Source: Pseudomonas mucoides (GTDB lineage: Bacteria > Pseudomonadota > Gammaproteobacteria > Pseudomonadales > Pseudomonadaceae). From it: a DNA stretch of 64,000 bases. Positions 16,761 to 25,948 of the stretch are shown in pieces. The stretch's first letter is position 1. Each line of letters starts with the position of its first letter. The DNA lies in assembly GCF_015461845.1 (NCBI RefSeq), contig NZ_JACOPW010000002.1, positions 1,054,001-1,118,000 of the forward strand. Reading direction: 5' to 3'. Made by a program: the position numbers and the translations under genes. The notes beneath the pieces were generated by a model that was not told where the DNA came from, made no database searches, and saw only the letters and a program-made list of their open reading frames with translations.

Positions 16761-16991
16761 GCCAGCCTGTCGACTGAACACGCGGCTTACCTGAAACCGG
16801 AAACCCTCGCAGAAATAACACAAAATAATCCGCGCCAAGCGGCACCCCGGATAAGAGCTGCTACGCTTCAAGCATTAACTTTCGCGCTTTCCAACACGCT
16901 GGCGCACACACTCTCTGCAGGCTGATGGAACAGCCGAATGACCAGCTCCTGCGCCCAACCGAATCACACTTCGTTGAGCAAAGGAGTGAAC

Positions 16992-18410
16992 ATGCCGCCC
17001 CGTAAAAACAGGCCTACCGACAACACGTCTGGGCAATCGCGAGACAACGGGGAAGAACGGGTCTTTCACTCACGCAAGGAACGCCTGTACGCCGGTGAGC
17101 AATTACGCGTGAGTCTGCCGCATGCCCTTCACGCCGAATGGAAACCCGCGCGCAAACACCGCGACCCTATCGCACTCCTCGAAGAGTCCAATCGCTATCG
17201 ACTGCCCAATCTGGTGCCCGTGCGCTACGGGCGCATGCTGGCCAGTCCTTTCACTTTTTTACGCGGCTCTTCGGGGTTGATGGCCCATGACCTGGCGACG
17301 ACCCCGATCACCGGCTTTCAGGTGCAGGCGTGCGGGGATTGTCACCTGATGAATTTCGGATTGTTCGCGACACCTGAGCGCAATCTGATCTTCGACATCA
17401 ACGACTTCGACGAAACCCTCCCCGCCCCCTGGGAATGGGATGTCAAACGCCTGGCGATCAGTTTTGCCGTGGCCGCCCGCGACAACCGCCTCAGCGATAA
17501 AGCGGCAAAGGCCAGCGCCGCCGAATGTGTGCGTGCCTACCGCGAGAATCTGCGCAAATTTTCCAAGATGAGCCCGGTGGAAGTCTGGTACGACTGCCTG
17601 GACGCCCAAGCGATCATCGACATGGCGCCCAATGCTGAAATCAAGAAAATCCGTGAGCAATTGGTCGCCAAGGCCAAGCTGCGTGTTGGCGATTACCTTT
17701 ATCCCAAAATCAGCGGTGAAGTCGGAGGGCGACGGCGTCTGATCGATCAACCGCCGATTCTGTTTCATGTGTATGAAAAGGGCTTCGTGCGCAACGTCCA
17801 TCTGGCGCTGCAAGATTATCGATTGTCGCTGCCCCATGAACGGCGCGTGCTGTTCGATCGCTACCGTCTCGAAGACATTGCCGTCAAAGCGGTGGGCATT
17901 GGCAGCGTCGGTACTTATTGTTTCGTCGGCCTGTTCTTTTCCGCAGAGAATCACCCGTTGCTCCTGCAATTCAAGGAAGCCTGTCCCTCGGTACTCGCGC
18001 CCTATGCCGGCAAGAGCGAATACGAGAATCAGGGACAACGTGTCGTCACGGGGCAGCGCCTGATGCAGTCGTCCAGCGACATCTTTCTGGGCTGGACCCG
18101 CGGTCAGAACGGCCGCTATTTCTTTGTGCGTCAGTTGCGCGACATGAAAATGTCAGCGCCCATCGAGGGCATTTCCGCCCCACGATTGAAGATGTACGCC
18201 GAGTGGTGCGGTCTGACCCTGGCCCGTTCCCACGCCAAATCCGGGGATGCTGCACTCATCAGTGGCTACCTGGGCAAGACCGACTCCTTCGACCAGGCCA
18301 TCGGAACATTTGCCCTCACCTATGCCGATCAAAACGCAAAAGACCATGCCTCGCTGGTGGCCGCCGAGAAATCAGGTCGGATCATTGCATTGAGAGAAGA
18401 AGAGCTATGA
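16992..18410 (+). CDS. DUF2252 family protein (kinase-like motifs)
   Basis: The 472-residue soluble protein matches DUF2252 in length and motifs. At residues about 114-123 CGDCHLMNFG and at 134-141 FDINDFDE resemble the catalytic HGDxHxxN and metal-binding IDFxD elements of aminoglycoside-phosphotransferase-like kinases. The function is not established; a small-molecule phosphotransferase is an inference. ATG 16992 has AGGAG upstream. It stands alone, with a strong terminator downstream. Confidence 0.85.
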   Translation: MPPRKNRPTDNTSGQSRDNGEERVFHSRKERLYAGEQLRVSLPHALHAEWKPARKHRDPIALLEESNRYRLPNLVPVRYGRMLASPFTFLRGSSGLMAHDLATTPITGFQVQACGDCHLMNFGLFATPERNLIFDINDFDETLPAPWEWDVKRLAISFAVAARDNRLSDKAAKASAAECVRAYRENLRKFSKMSPVEVWYDCLDAQAIIDMAPNAEIKKIREQLVAKAKLRVGDYLYPKISGEVGGRRRLIDQPPILFHVYEKGFVRNVHLALQDYRLSLPHERRVLFDRYRLEDIAVKAVGIGSVGTYCFVGLFFSAENHPLLLQFKEACPSVLAPYAGKSEYENQGQRVVTGQRLMQSSSDIFLGWTRGQNGRYFFVRQLRDMKMSAPIEGISAPRLKMYAEWCGLTLARSHAKSGDAALISGYLGKTDSFDQAIGTFALTYADQNAKDHASLVAAEKSGRIIALREEEL

Positions 18411-18484
18411 GGCCGAGTTTGCCGATGGGCGTGATTTTTCGCGTCTGTCACGAATAGCCAAGCGACTGTCGTCGAATGAAAAGC

Positions 18485-18507
18485 GCCCCCGATTCGGGGG
18501 CTTTTTA
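18485..18507 (+). terminator. Rho-independent terminator after DUF2252 gene
   Basis: GCCCCC-GATTC-GGGGGC is followed by TTTTTAA. It lies 75 nt past the stop codon. Confidence 0.9.
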
Positions 18508-18623
18508 ATGGGAGTCATAAAAAAGCATCTGGCGCTTGAGCCCGTCTGATCGCCCACAAGGCGAATACGGTTGCTCCGCCTGAGCCACGAGTGGCCTGAT
18601 GCACTCAGCAAGAGAATAACAAT

Positions 18624-19946
18624 ATGAAAATCGTGAAAAGTCTTCTGGCTGCCTCACTCCTGATGACGCTGGCCATTGAGGCCCAGGCCTCTGTATCGAG
18701 TCAGCAAGCTGCGGAACTTGGCACCAACCTGACGCTGGTCGGTGCTGAAAAAGCCGGTAATGCCGATGGCTCCATCCCGCCCTATAGCGGAGGCCTGACC
18801 ACGGCCCCCGCCAGTTTCAAGATCGGCGACAGCATGCGCCCGGACCCTTATGCCGGTGAGAAACCGCTGCTGGTGATCAATGGCCGCAACGTTGATCAGT
18901 ACAAAAACATGCTGACGGCCACCACCGTTGAGTTGGCCAAGCGCTACCCCGGCTACCGCATCGACGTGTACCCGACCCACCGCACCGCATCGTTGCCGCA
19001 GACGGTGCTGGACAATAGCCGCAAGAATGCCACCACCGCCCGGTCCCTCAATGGCGGGATTGCCTTCGACAATGTATTGCCCGGTGTGCCGTTCCCGATC
19101 CCGCAATCGGGTGCCGAAGCGATGTGGAATTTCCTGCTGCGCTACCAGGGCGTCAACATCCATTCCAAGTACGACTCCTGGAACGTCGACTCGGCGGGCG
19201 TGGCAAGCCTGGCCGTCACCGGGGAGGCCTTCGTCTCCTTCCCGATCTACGAGAACCTGTCCAAGCCCATCAACAACTCCGACCTCTACTACCAGTTGAA
19301 ACTGTCCTATACGGGACCTGCGCGGCGAGCCGGCGAGTCGATCATGCTCAAGAACGCCACCAACCCGCTGCAGCGTCCTGGCCGTGCCTGGCAGTACATG
19401 CCGGCCCAGCGCCGGGTCAAACAGATTTCAATCCTGGCCTACGACACGCCGAACCCCGGCACCGCCCGAGCCCTGGAACTGTATGACTGGACGCTGGTGG
19501 GCAAGCAAGAAATGATCGTGCCCTACAACACCTACAAACTGACCTACGCGCGGGAGGCCAAGTCGCTGACCACCCCCAACTACCTGTCCCCGGATTTCGT
19601 GCGCTGGGAGAAACATCGGGTCTACGTGGTGGAAGGCAACCTCAAGCCCGGCGCCAGTCACATCTACCAGAAGCGCCGCTTTTACCTGGATGAAGACACT
19701 TGGGCCGCTGTCGCCTCCGATCAGTACGACACGAGTGGCAAACTTTACCGGGGCTCCTTCGCGTTCCTCAGCCAGAGCTATGACGAGCAGGTCCCGGATG
19801 CCACGCCTTTCATGACGTACGACCTGTCGCGCGGCTCGTACAACATCAATGGCGTGGTCGGCCCGCATGGCGGGATTCGGTATATCGAGCCGCTGTCGAC
19901 GGCGCAGTGGATACCGGAGTCGATGGCGGGTGCGGGTATTCGCTAG
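18624..19946 (+). CDS. DUF1329 domain periplasmic/outer-membrane-associated protein
   Basis: The 440-residue protein has a signal peptide (MKIVKSLLAASLLMTLAIEA, cleavage after AQA) and the DUF1329 architecture, related in fold to LolA/LolB lipoprotein carriers. In Pseudomonas, members often accompany RND-type lipid or sterol transporters and esterases. Here it is a single gene, with GAGAATAACA before ATG 18624. Its cargo is unknown. Confidence 0.88.
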   Translation: MKIVKSLLAASLLMTLAIEAQASVSSQQAAELGTNLTLVGAEKAGNADGSIPPYSGGLTTAPASFKIGDSMRPDPYAGEKPLLVINGRNVDQYKNMLTATTVELAKRYPGYRIDVYPTHRTASLPQTVLDNSRKNATTARSLNGGIAFDNVLPGVPFPIPQSGAEAMWNFLLRYQGVNIHSKYDSWNVDSAGVASLAVTGEAFVSFPIYENLSKPINNSDLYYQLKLSYTGPARRAGESIMLKNATNPLQRPGRAWQYMPAQRRVKQISILAYDTPNPGTARALELYDWTLVGKQEMIVPYNTYKLTYAREAKSLTTPNYLSPDFVRWEKHRVYVVEGNLKPGASHIYQKRRFYLDEDTWAAVASDQYDTSGKLYRGSFAFLSQSYDEQVPDATPFMTYDLSRGSYNINGVVGPHGGIRYIEPLSTAQWIPESMAGAGIR

Positions 19947-19956
19947 GTGCAGGGTG

Positions 19957-20011
19957 ATGGCGAGGACTGCGTCCTTGAACGCAGCCTCGCGGGCTAGGCA
20001 GCGGCTACAAA
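19957..20011. repeat. Palindromic intergenic repeat, copy 2
   Basis: This is a shorter version of the 15941-16010 repeat that lacks the central GGTCGAGCGCGACC part. It keeps GCGAGGACTGCG and CGCAGCCTCGC. It lies between the DUF1329 and phosphoesterase stop codons. Confidence 0.75.
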
Positions 20012-20042
20012 AGGCAGCGCCAATTGTCCCTGTTATCGGTGC

Positions 20043-21095
20043 CTATTGAGCCGACTGCGCGAGGGTCCCTTGGGAGTCCTCGGGCCGTAGACAGCCTTTG
20101 GCCATCCACTGGCAGTCTCTGGCCCAGTGATAGCTGGTTTCCAGATCGCCTCGATCGTTGTAATACGCCAACCTCAATTGATCGGCGTTCAGGTCGAGTT
20201 TGGCAAACCCGGCCCGCGATGCGGTGAACGCGCTATCGGGCGTCGGCGTGTTCAGGGCATACAGTTTCTGCCCTCCCGCACCGGAGATGACCCACGCTGG
20301 TTCGCCGGCACGCAACAGCAATTGCTGATTGTGATCATGGCCTGACAACAGCAGATCAACGTTGTTGCGCTGCAGCGCCGGCAAAAGCCTGGCGACCAGA
20401 TCCGACTCCTCTCCATGCTGGCCCTGATTGCGCACCGGGTGATGGGACGCTGCGATTCGCCACACCGGCGCCGGACCGGGTGCCTGGAACGCCTGATCAA
20501 TAAAGTCGATTTGCTGCTGCAAACTTTCACGCGGCGCCGACGTGTCGAGGAACACCATTCGCACCAATGGGCGACCGTCGACTTCACCGAAATCCTTGGC
20601 GTAAAAATTCATCGGCATCTGCCAGCGGCCCGATCCCTTGTGCTGTTGTCCGTACTTGATCTCGTACTTTTGCGACACCGGGTAATCGTGATTGCCCAGT
20701 ACCGCGTAGAACGGCACATGACTCAGCCAATGCCCCCAATAGACGCGCTCGAACCGGGTTTGCCAACTGGAGTCATGGGTACTGGCCAGCGACTTGCCGT
20801 AGAAGTTGTCGCCCAGGAACACCACCATGTTCAGGCTTCCCTCATTGGCGGCGACTCGCTCCATGGCCCGCCCCACCCGCCACTGCTGCAGGTTACCGCT
20901 GCCTTGATCGCCCACGGCGATCATCGACACCGACGCAGGGTCCGGGCTTCTTAGCGGAACGTAAGGCGCTGGTGGCGTGTATAACCAGTAGCCACCCGCC
21001 ATGGACAGACAGATGAAGGCGACGCTTGAGCACAGCGCGAGCCGTCTGAGCCGCAAACGTTTTGCAATCTTCGAGGGGGGCTTTATGCGCTTCAA
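20043..21095 (-). CDS. Membrane-anchored calcineurin-like metallophosphoesterase
   Basis: The protein of about 350 residues has a basic N-terminus and one membrane segment (LALCSSVAFICLSMAGGYWL), so the catalytic domain should face the periplasm. Metal-ligand motifs are GDQGSGN, GDNFYG, GNHDYP, SHHP and GHDH, the purple-acid-phosphatase/calcineurin set. The probable substrate is an extracellular phosphate ester. The start is uncertain: the first in-frame codon is TTG at 21095 with no clear ribosome site. Confidence 0.87.
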   Translation of the reverse strand: MKRIKPPSKIAKRLRLRRLALCSSVAFICLSMAGGYWLYTPPAPYVPLRSPDPASVSMIAVGDQGSGNLQQWRVGRAMERVAANEGSLNMVVFLGDNFYGKSLASTHDSSWQTRFERVYWGHWLSHVPFYAVLGNHDYPVSQKYEIKYGQQHKGSGRWQMPMNFYAKDFGEVDGRPLVRMVFLDTSAPRESLQQQIDFIDQAFQAPGPAPVWRIAASHHPVRNQGQHGEESDLVARLLPALQRNNVDLLLSGHDHNQQLLLRAGEPAWVISGAGGQKLYALNTPTPDSAFTASRAGFAKLDLNADQLRLAYYNDRGDLETSYHWARDCQWMAKGCLRPEDSQGTLAQSAQ

Positions 21096-21225
21096 GGGTG
21101 ACTCACTGGGTGTCAGCGTTCGGAGGAAGTTCTGGTGAACTTTTCTCTTAATTGATCACACCAGTTGTTCACGCTTTGTTAAAAAATCGTGCGGTATACA
21201 TTTTCAAAATGATTATTTCGACGCG

Positions 21226-21294
21226 ATGGCGAGGACTGCGGTCGAGCGCGACCCCGGCTCGAACGCAGCCTCGCGGGCTCGGCAGCTGCTACAC
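21226..21294. repeat. Palindromic intergenic repeat, copy 3
   Basis: This element matches the 15941-16010 copy over nearly its full length, including GGTCGAGCGCGACCCCGGCT. It lies just beyond the 3' end of the GGDEF-EAL gene. Confidence 0.8.
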
Positions 21295-21307
21295 AGTCGA
21301 CAGGGTT

Positions 21308-24244
21308 TTAGTGAGTGATTGGCGAATTATCTGCAAGCACCCGGCTGGATGACCCCACCAGCGAACTCGCCAACAACGCCTCCAACCCCATCGGCTTGGC
21401 GAAGTAGTAACCCTGGGCCTGCCCCGCACCTATTTCGCGCAGCAGCTCCAGCGTCGCTTCATCCTCGACACCTTCGGCAACCACACTCAGGTCCAGCGAT
21501 TCGGCCATCCGCACAATCGCCCGGACGATGGCGCGGCTGCGCGCACTGGTGGTCAGTTCGAGGATGAACGATTTGTCGATCTTCAAGCCGCTGAAACGGT
21601 ATTGATGCACATAGCTCAGGGACGAAAACCCGGCACCGAAGTCATCGAGCACCACCGACATGCCATTGTCGGCGAGTTGCTGCATGGTCAGGCGGGCGAT
21701 GGCCGGCTCAGCCACCAGCGCACCTTCGGTCAACTCCAGGCAAATCCGCGAGGGCGCAACTCCGTGCCGCGCCAACAGTGCAAGCACTTCACTGGCAAAG
21801 TCCGGACGGGTCATGCTGTAGCTGGAGCAATTGACGTGCACCGCAGGCCAATTGGCATGTTCAGGCTGGGCGAGGATCACCGCAACGCTGGTGAGCATGT
21901 ACAGGTCCAGTCGACCGATCAGGCGCAAGCCCTCGACATCCGGCAAGAACTCGCCCGGCGCGATCACCCGGCCGCCCGGCTGATGCCAGCGCACCAGCGC
22001 TTCAAGGGCAATCAGCTCGCCGGTGTCAACACTGACAATCGGCTGGAAATACGGCAGCAGTTCGTCAGTGCGTTTGAGCGCGTTGCGCAAGGCCCCTTCC
22101 CGCTCGACCTGGTCCGAAACTTCCCGGCGCACTTCCTGGTTGAACACCGCGTAGCTGTCACGCCCGGCGCTCTTTACCCGGTACATCGCCGCGTCGGCAT
22201 CGCGCAGCAAGTCGGCGGGCTCGTGATGGAACTGACTGTCGGCGCTGACGATGCCGATACTGCAGGACGAAAACACTTCATGGCCATTGATGAAAAACGG
22301 CAGGTCGAACGCCACCAGAATCCGCTCGGCGATTTCGATCACCACCTCCAGCGATGCCTCGGGCGCCAGCACCGAAAACTCATCGCCCCCCAGGCGCGCC
22401 AGCATGTCGGTTTCGCGCAGGCAACCGCGCAGACGCTGGGCGGCCTGCATTAACAGCAGGTCGCCAAAATGGTGACCGAGGCTGTCGTTGACCATCTTGA
22501 AACGGTCGAGGTCAATGAACATCACCGCCAGGTGCCCGCCGACGCTGCCGAACTCCAACCAGGCCTGGCTCAGGCGGTGTTGCAGGTAGGTACGATTCGG
22601 CAACCCGGTCAGCGCATCGTGGGAGTTTTCGTGTTGCAACTTGGCATTGGCGTGATCGAGCTCACGGGTGCGGTTCTGCACCCGGGCCTCCAGCTTGAGA
22701 TTGGCGGCATGGATCGCTTCGGCGGCCGTGCGGCGTGACAACGCGGTGTCGATATGCCGGGACACGAACGTCAATAGTTCCTGATCACGCAGGGTATAGC
22801 GCACCTGCGAGGTATAACTTTGCACCGCCAGCACGCCGCGCACCACATCGCCATCGAACAACGGAATGCCCAGCCAGGAGTAAGACCGGACAGACTCATT
22901 GGCCAGTTCGATTTCACCCTGCGCCGCCAATCGTTCAGCCTCGCCGACGTCAATCAGGCACGGCCGGCGCTGCCGGATAACGTACTCGGTCAAGCCCCGG
23001 CAGCCACGCCGTGCCGGCGGACAGATCGTCTGCCGCTCATCGACGTAATACGGAAAGGTCACTTCACTGATCGAGTCGTCGAACAGCGCAATGTAGAAGT
23101 TCTGCGCGAACAGCAAATCACCGACGATGCCATGCAAGGTTTGAAACAGCTCAGCCATGTCGCCGGGCTGGCTCGACAGTTCGGCAATCTGGAACAGCGC
23201 GCTTTGCAGATGCTCGGCGCGCTGGCGGTCGGCCACTTCCTGCCTCAACGCATCGTTGACGGCCGACAGCTCCAGGGTGCGGCGCATCACCGTCTCTTCC
23301 AGGTCTTCGCGGTGCAGAATCCGGTCCAGCGCCATGGCCACGTGGCGGGCCACCACCAGAAACAATGCGCGGTCTTCAGCGCTGTAGGTCCGGGACACCT
23401 CGTAGACTTGCATGGCCAGCATGCCAAAGACGTCGTCCGAGGCATTTTTCAACGGCGCGCCCATCCAGAACTCCGGACGATCACCCACGCAGTAGAAACG
23501 GTCCTCGGCCTGCGCCGCGATGATGCCGGCGGCGTCGATCAGCAGCGGCTGGCCCGTGGTCAACACCTGGCCAGTCAACGACAGGTGCGAAGGGTCGAGG
23601 TATTCATAGTGCTGGGACTCCACGGCATCCACGTCGATGATGTCGACATAATACGGGTAGTCAATCTTGCCGGTGTGCGGGTCATACAGCGCGAGATAAA
23701 AGTTCTCGGCGTCAATCAGGCTGGCCAGTAACTGGTGAACCCCCACCAGAAACACCGAGCGGTCGCGGGTCGAACTGGCCAGGTAGGTGATTTCATACAG
23801 CACACGCTGAGTAATCTGCGCGCGGGCCAGGGTATTGGTCTGGACCTGAATGCCCAGGCGCTGGGCGAAATCGGCGAGCGCCGGGTCCGCCGCTTCGTTG
23901 AGGGGGGCAAGTAGCCAACCCAGCTCGCTTTCGCCTTTACCGGTCGGCCAGCGGTGCAAGCGCCGGGTCTGGCAAAAGGCGTCAAAGTCTTCATTCGCCA
24001 CGCTTGCCGGCCACTGCACCTGCGGGTCGCCCTGCCCGACCAGATGCATTTGTTCACCGGCGCGGTAAACCGCCCACGCCGTGGAGTGCGCCCAGTGGCG
24101 CGCGGGGATGAGCAATTGCTCGAGGGTGTCCTTGTTGCCAGCGTAGGTCATGCCGACCGTATCCAGATGTCCATTCAGTTGAGATGCGACAACGTCGCAA
24201 TCGTTCGATTGCCGCAGGGCGTCGGTCCATGGACGAACTCTCAT
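21308..24244 (-). CDS. GAF-GAF-GGDEF-EAL cyclic-di-GMP enzyme
   Basis: This protein of about 978 residues has two GAF-type sensor domains (about 155-310 and 345-505), a coiled linker, GGDEF (about 540-700) and EAL (about 730-960). The LGGDEF motif and an inhibitory-site RETD five residues before it are intact, so cyclase activity with product inhibition is possible. The EAL part keeps EALVRW, VNCSS, ELTE, DDFGAG and the later lysine and glutamate, so phosphodiesterase activity is also possible. There is no membrane segment. The start ATG 24244 has GGGAGC upstream. An inverted repeat, TTAGCTT (24305-24311)/AAAGCTAA (24319-24326), lies in its promoter region. Confidence 0.93.
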   Translation of the reverse strand: MRVRPWTDALRQSNDCDVVASQLNGHLDTVGMTYAGNKDTLEQLLIPARHWAHSTAWAVYRAGEQMHLVGQGDPQVQWPASVANEDFDAFCQTRRLHRWPTGKGESELGWLLAPLNEAADPALADFAQRLGIQVQTNTLARAQITQRVLYEITYLASSTRDRSVFLVGVHQLLASLIDAENFYLALYDPHTGKIDYPYYVDIIDVDAVESQHYEYLDPSHLSLTGQVLTTGQPLLIDAAGIIAAQAEDRFYCVGDRPEFWMGAPLKNASDDVFGMLAMQVYEVSRTYSAEDRALFLVVARHVAMALDRILHREDLEETVMRRTLELSAVNDALRQEVADRQRAEHLQSALFQIAELSSQPGDMAELFQTLHGIVGDLLFAQNFYIALFDDSISEVTFPYYVDERQTICPPARRGCRGLTEYVIRQRRPCLIDVGEAERLAAQGEIELANESVRSYSWLGIPLFDGDVVRGVLAVQSYTSQVRYTLRDQELLTFVSRHIDTALSRRTAAEAIHAANLKLEARVQNRTRELDHANAKLQHENSHDALTGLPNRTYLQHRLSQAWLEFGSVGGHLAVMFIDLDRFKMVNDSLGHHFGDLLLMQAAQRLRGCLRETDMLARLGGDEFSVLAPEASLEVVIEIAERILVAFDLPFFINGHEVFSSCSIGIVSADSQFHHEPADLLRDADAAMYRVKSAGRDSYAVFNQEVRREVSDQVEREGALRNALKRTDELLPYFQPIVSVDTGELIALEALVRWHQPGGRVIAPGEFLPDVEGLRLIGRLDLYMLTSVAVILAQPEHANWPAVHVNCSSYSMTRPDFASEVLALLARHGVAPSRICLELTEGALVAEPAIARLTMQQLADNGMSVVLDDFGAGFSSLSYVHQYRFSGLKIDKSFILELTTSARSRAIVRAIVRMAESLDLSVVAEGVEDEATLELLREIGAGQAQGYYFAKPMGLEALLASSLVGSSSRVLADNSPITH

Positions 24245-24380
24245 CAACGCTCCCTGAGCCAAAAACTGGCAATACTCACTTACAGATTGCTGGCAATGTG
24301 CCGGTTAGCTTCCCGTTTAAAGCTAATGGGAGTTTTTTTCAATCGTTTTATTGGGTGGTCGCTCTAAATGGACGACCAAC

Positions 24381-25076
24381 TCACACCAGCAGCTCAGTGA
24401 TCCACCGAGCCTGCCGGGCGATGTCTTGCAGCTTCTCCTGCGGCACGGCCTGCCGCGCTCGGGCGAGCTGGCTCAGGGTCTTCTGCTTTTCGCGCAGCAG
24501 GCGCTGCCACTTGGCCAGGAACGCCGGACTGCGTGCCTGCATCTGCAGTGGGCCGAAGTATAGCTCCTCAGCGGTGTACATCACCGGGCCGGCGCGCTCG
24601 GCAACGATGATTTCGTAGTCGAAGCGATTTTCCCGCAGCAGTTCCTCGCAGAGGATGCGGTAGCCATTTTCCATCAACCATTGGCGCAGTGGCTGCTCGC
24701 CGCCGTTGGGCTGCAGGATCAAGCGCTCCTGCCCGCTCAGCCGCGCCTTTCCGTTGTCGAGGATGTCGCGAATCGTCTCGCCGCCCATGCCGCAGATGCT
24801 GATCGCGGTGATCCCGTCGCCCGGCTCGATGGCCGCCAGTCCATTGGCCAGGCGCACGGTGATCCGCACGTCCAGGTCGTTCTCGCGCACGGTGCGTTCA
24901 GCCGCGTGGAACGGCGTCAACGCCACCTCACCGGCGACGGCCGCCACGATGGCGCCACGGTGCATCAACGCCACGGGCAAGTAGCCGTGATCGGAGCCGA
25001 TATCGGCCAGGCGCGCACCGACTGGCACATGCGCCGCCACGCGTTCCAGGCGCATGGACAATGTCTGTTCGTTCAA
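24381..25076 (-). CDS. trmK: tRNA (adenine(22)-N1)-methyltransferase-type TrmK
   Basis: The 231-residue SAM-dependent methyltransferase has GARLADIGSDHGYLPV as SAM-binding motif I and ISICGMGGETI later, as in TrmK/YqfN. The family methylates A22 of tRNA in Gram-positives; the role in pseudomonads is less clear. The start appears to be TTG 25076, preceded by AGGGA. It is followed leftward by the GGDEF-EAL gene after 136 bp. Confidence 0.85.
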   Translation of the reverse strand: MNEQTLSMRLERVAAHVPVGARLADIGSDHGYLPVALMHRGAIVAAVAGEVALTPFHAAERTVRENDLDVRITVRLANGLAAIEPGDGITAISICGMGGETIRDILDNGKARLSGQERLILQPNGGEQPLRQWLMENGYRILCEELLRENRFDYEIIVAERAGPVMYTAEELYFGPLQMQARSPAFLAKWQRLLREKQKTLSQLARARQAVPQEKLQDIARQARWITELLV

Positions 25077-25209
25077 CTGCAGTTCCCTTCACCACGAATG
25101 CCCGGCACCGTTGGCCGGATCGGGACGCGATTGTGTCGGGCAATGCTGCGCATTACAAATTCCTGCGACCGGGGCCCGGATCGGCCCCGTCCTGGCGCCT
25201 GCGTCAGGG

Positions 25210-25746
25210 TCATCGGACCAGCCGATACGTGGACTGCACCAAACCGGAAGGAAAGCAGCAACTGGAGACCAGTTTCAAGTCAACATCCTGCTGAAGACGC
25301 CCGAACAATGGCCTTCCCGACCCGATCAGCACGGGCACGGTGGTAATCACCATGTCAGCAACTAACCCATCGCGCAGGAATGACTGCACCAACTGCCCGC
25401 CATCGACATAAACCCGATGCACGCCCTGCCCGGCCAGTTCCTCCATCAAGGCCGCGGGGGTGAGACTGGAAAAACGCAGCTTGCCCTTCAACGCATCGGG
25501 CACCGGTGCATTGGCCAACTGTTCAGACAGCACCACGACGGGCCGGTCATAGAACCATGATTCGAAGGTCAGCACTTTCTCGTAGCTTCCCCGCCCCATC
25601 ACGATCACATCCTTGTCGGCGATGAAGGCTGAGTAGCCATGATCCTCGGCCGGATCATCACGCTGCAAAAGCCAGTCGATGTCCCCATCAGCGCGGGCGA
25701 TGAAGCCATCCAGACTGGTGGCAATGAATACATGTGCGGTGGCCAT
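25210..25746 (-). CDS. Dihydrofolate reductase/RibD C-terminal-like reductase
   Basis: The 178-residue protein begins VFIATSLDGFIARADGDIDW, the start motif of the RibD-C/DHFR-like family, and has VIVMGRGSYE and VYVDGGQLVQ. Such proteins bind NADPH; most are uncharacterised reductases rather than true FolA. ATG 25746 has AGGGGG upstream. It is a single gene. Confidence 0.85.
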   Translation of the reverse strand: MATAHVFIATSLDGFIARADGDIDWLLQRDDPAEDHGYSAFIADKDVIVMGRGSYEKVLTFESWFYDRPVVVLSEQLANAPVPDALKGKLRFSSLTPAALMEELAGQGVHRVYVDGGQLVQSFLRDGLVADMVITTVPVLIGSGRPLFGRLQQDVDLKLVSSCCFPSGLVQSTYRLVR

Positions 25747-25948
25747 CAGGTCCCCCTATTTATCCGTCGTAGGTCAAAGCATGATCATACGTGTGAATTT
25801 GAGGAAGACCTGGACAAGCAAGCATTTGGGCGCGACAGGAAGGATTTGACCCGCCTGCTATGCTGCATCCACCGTTCATTGACTCAGGTCTAAACGCTGA
25901 ACGGTCGAATCCTGATAATGATTTTTCATATTTTTAGGCAGGCTCTGA

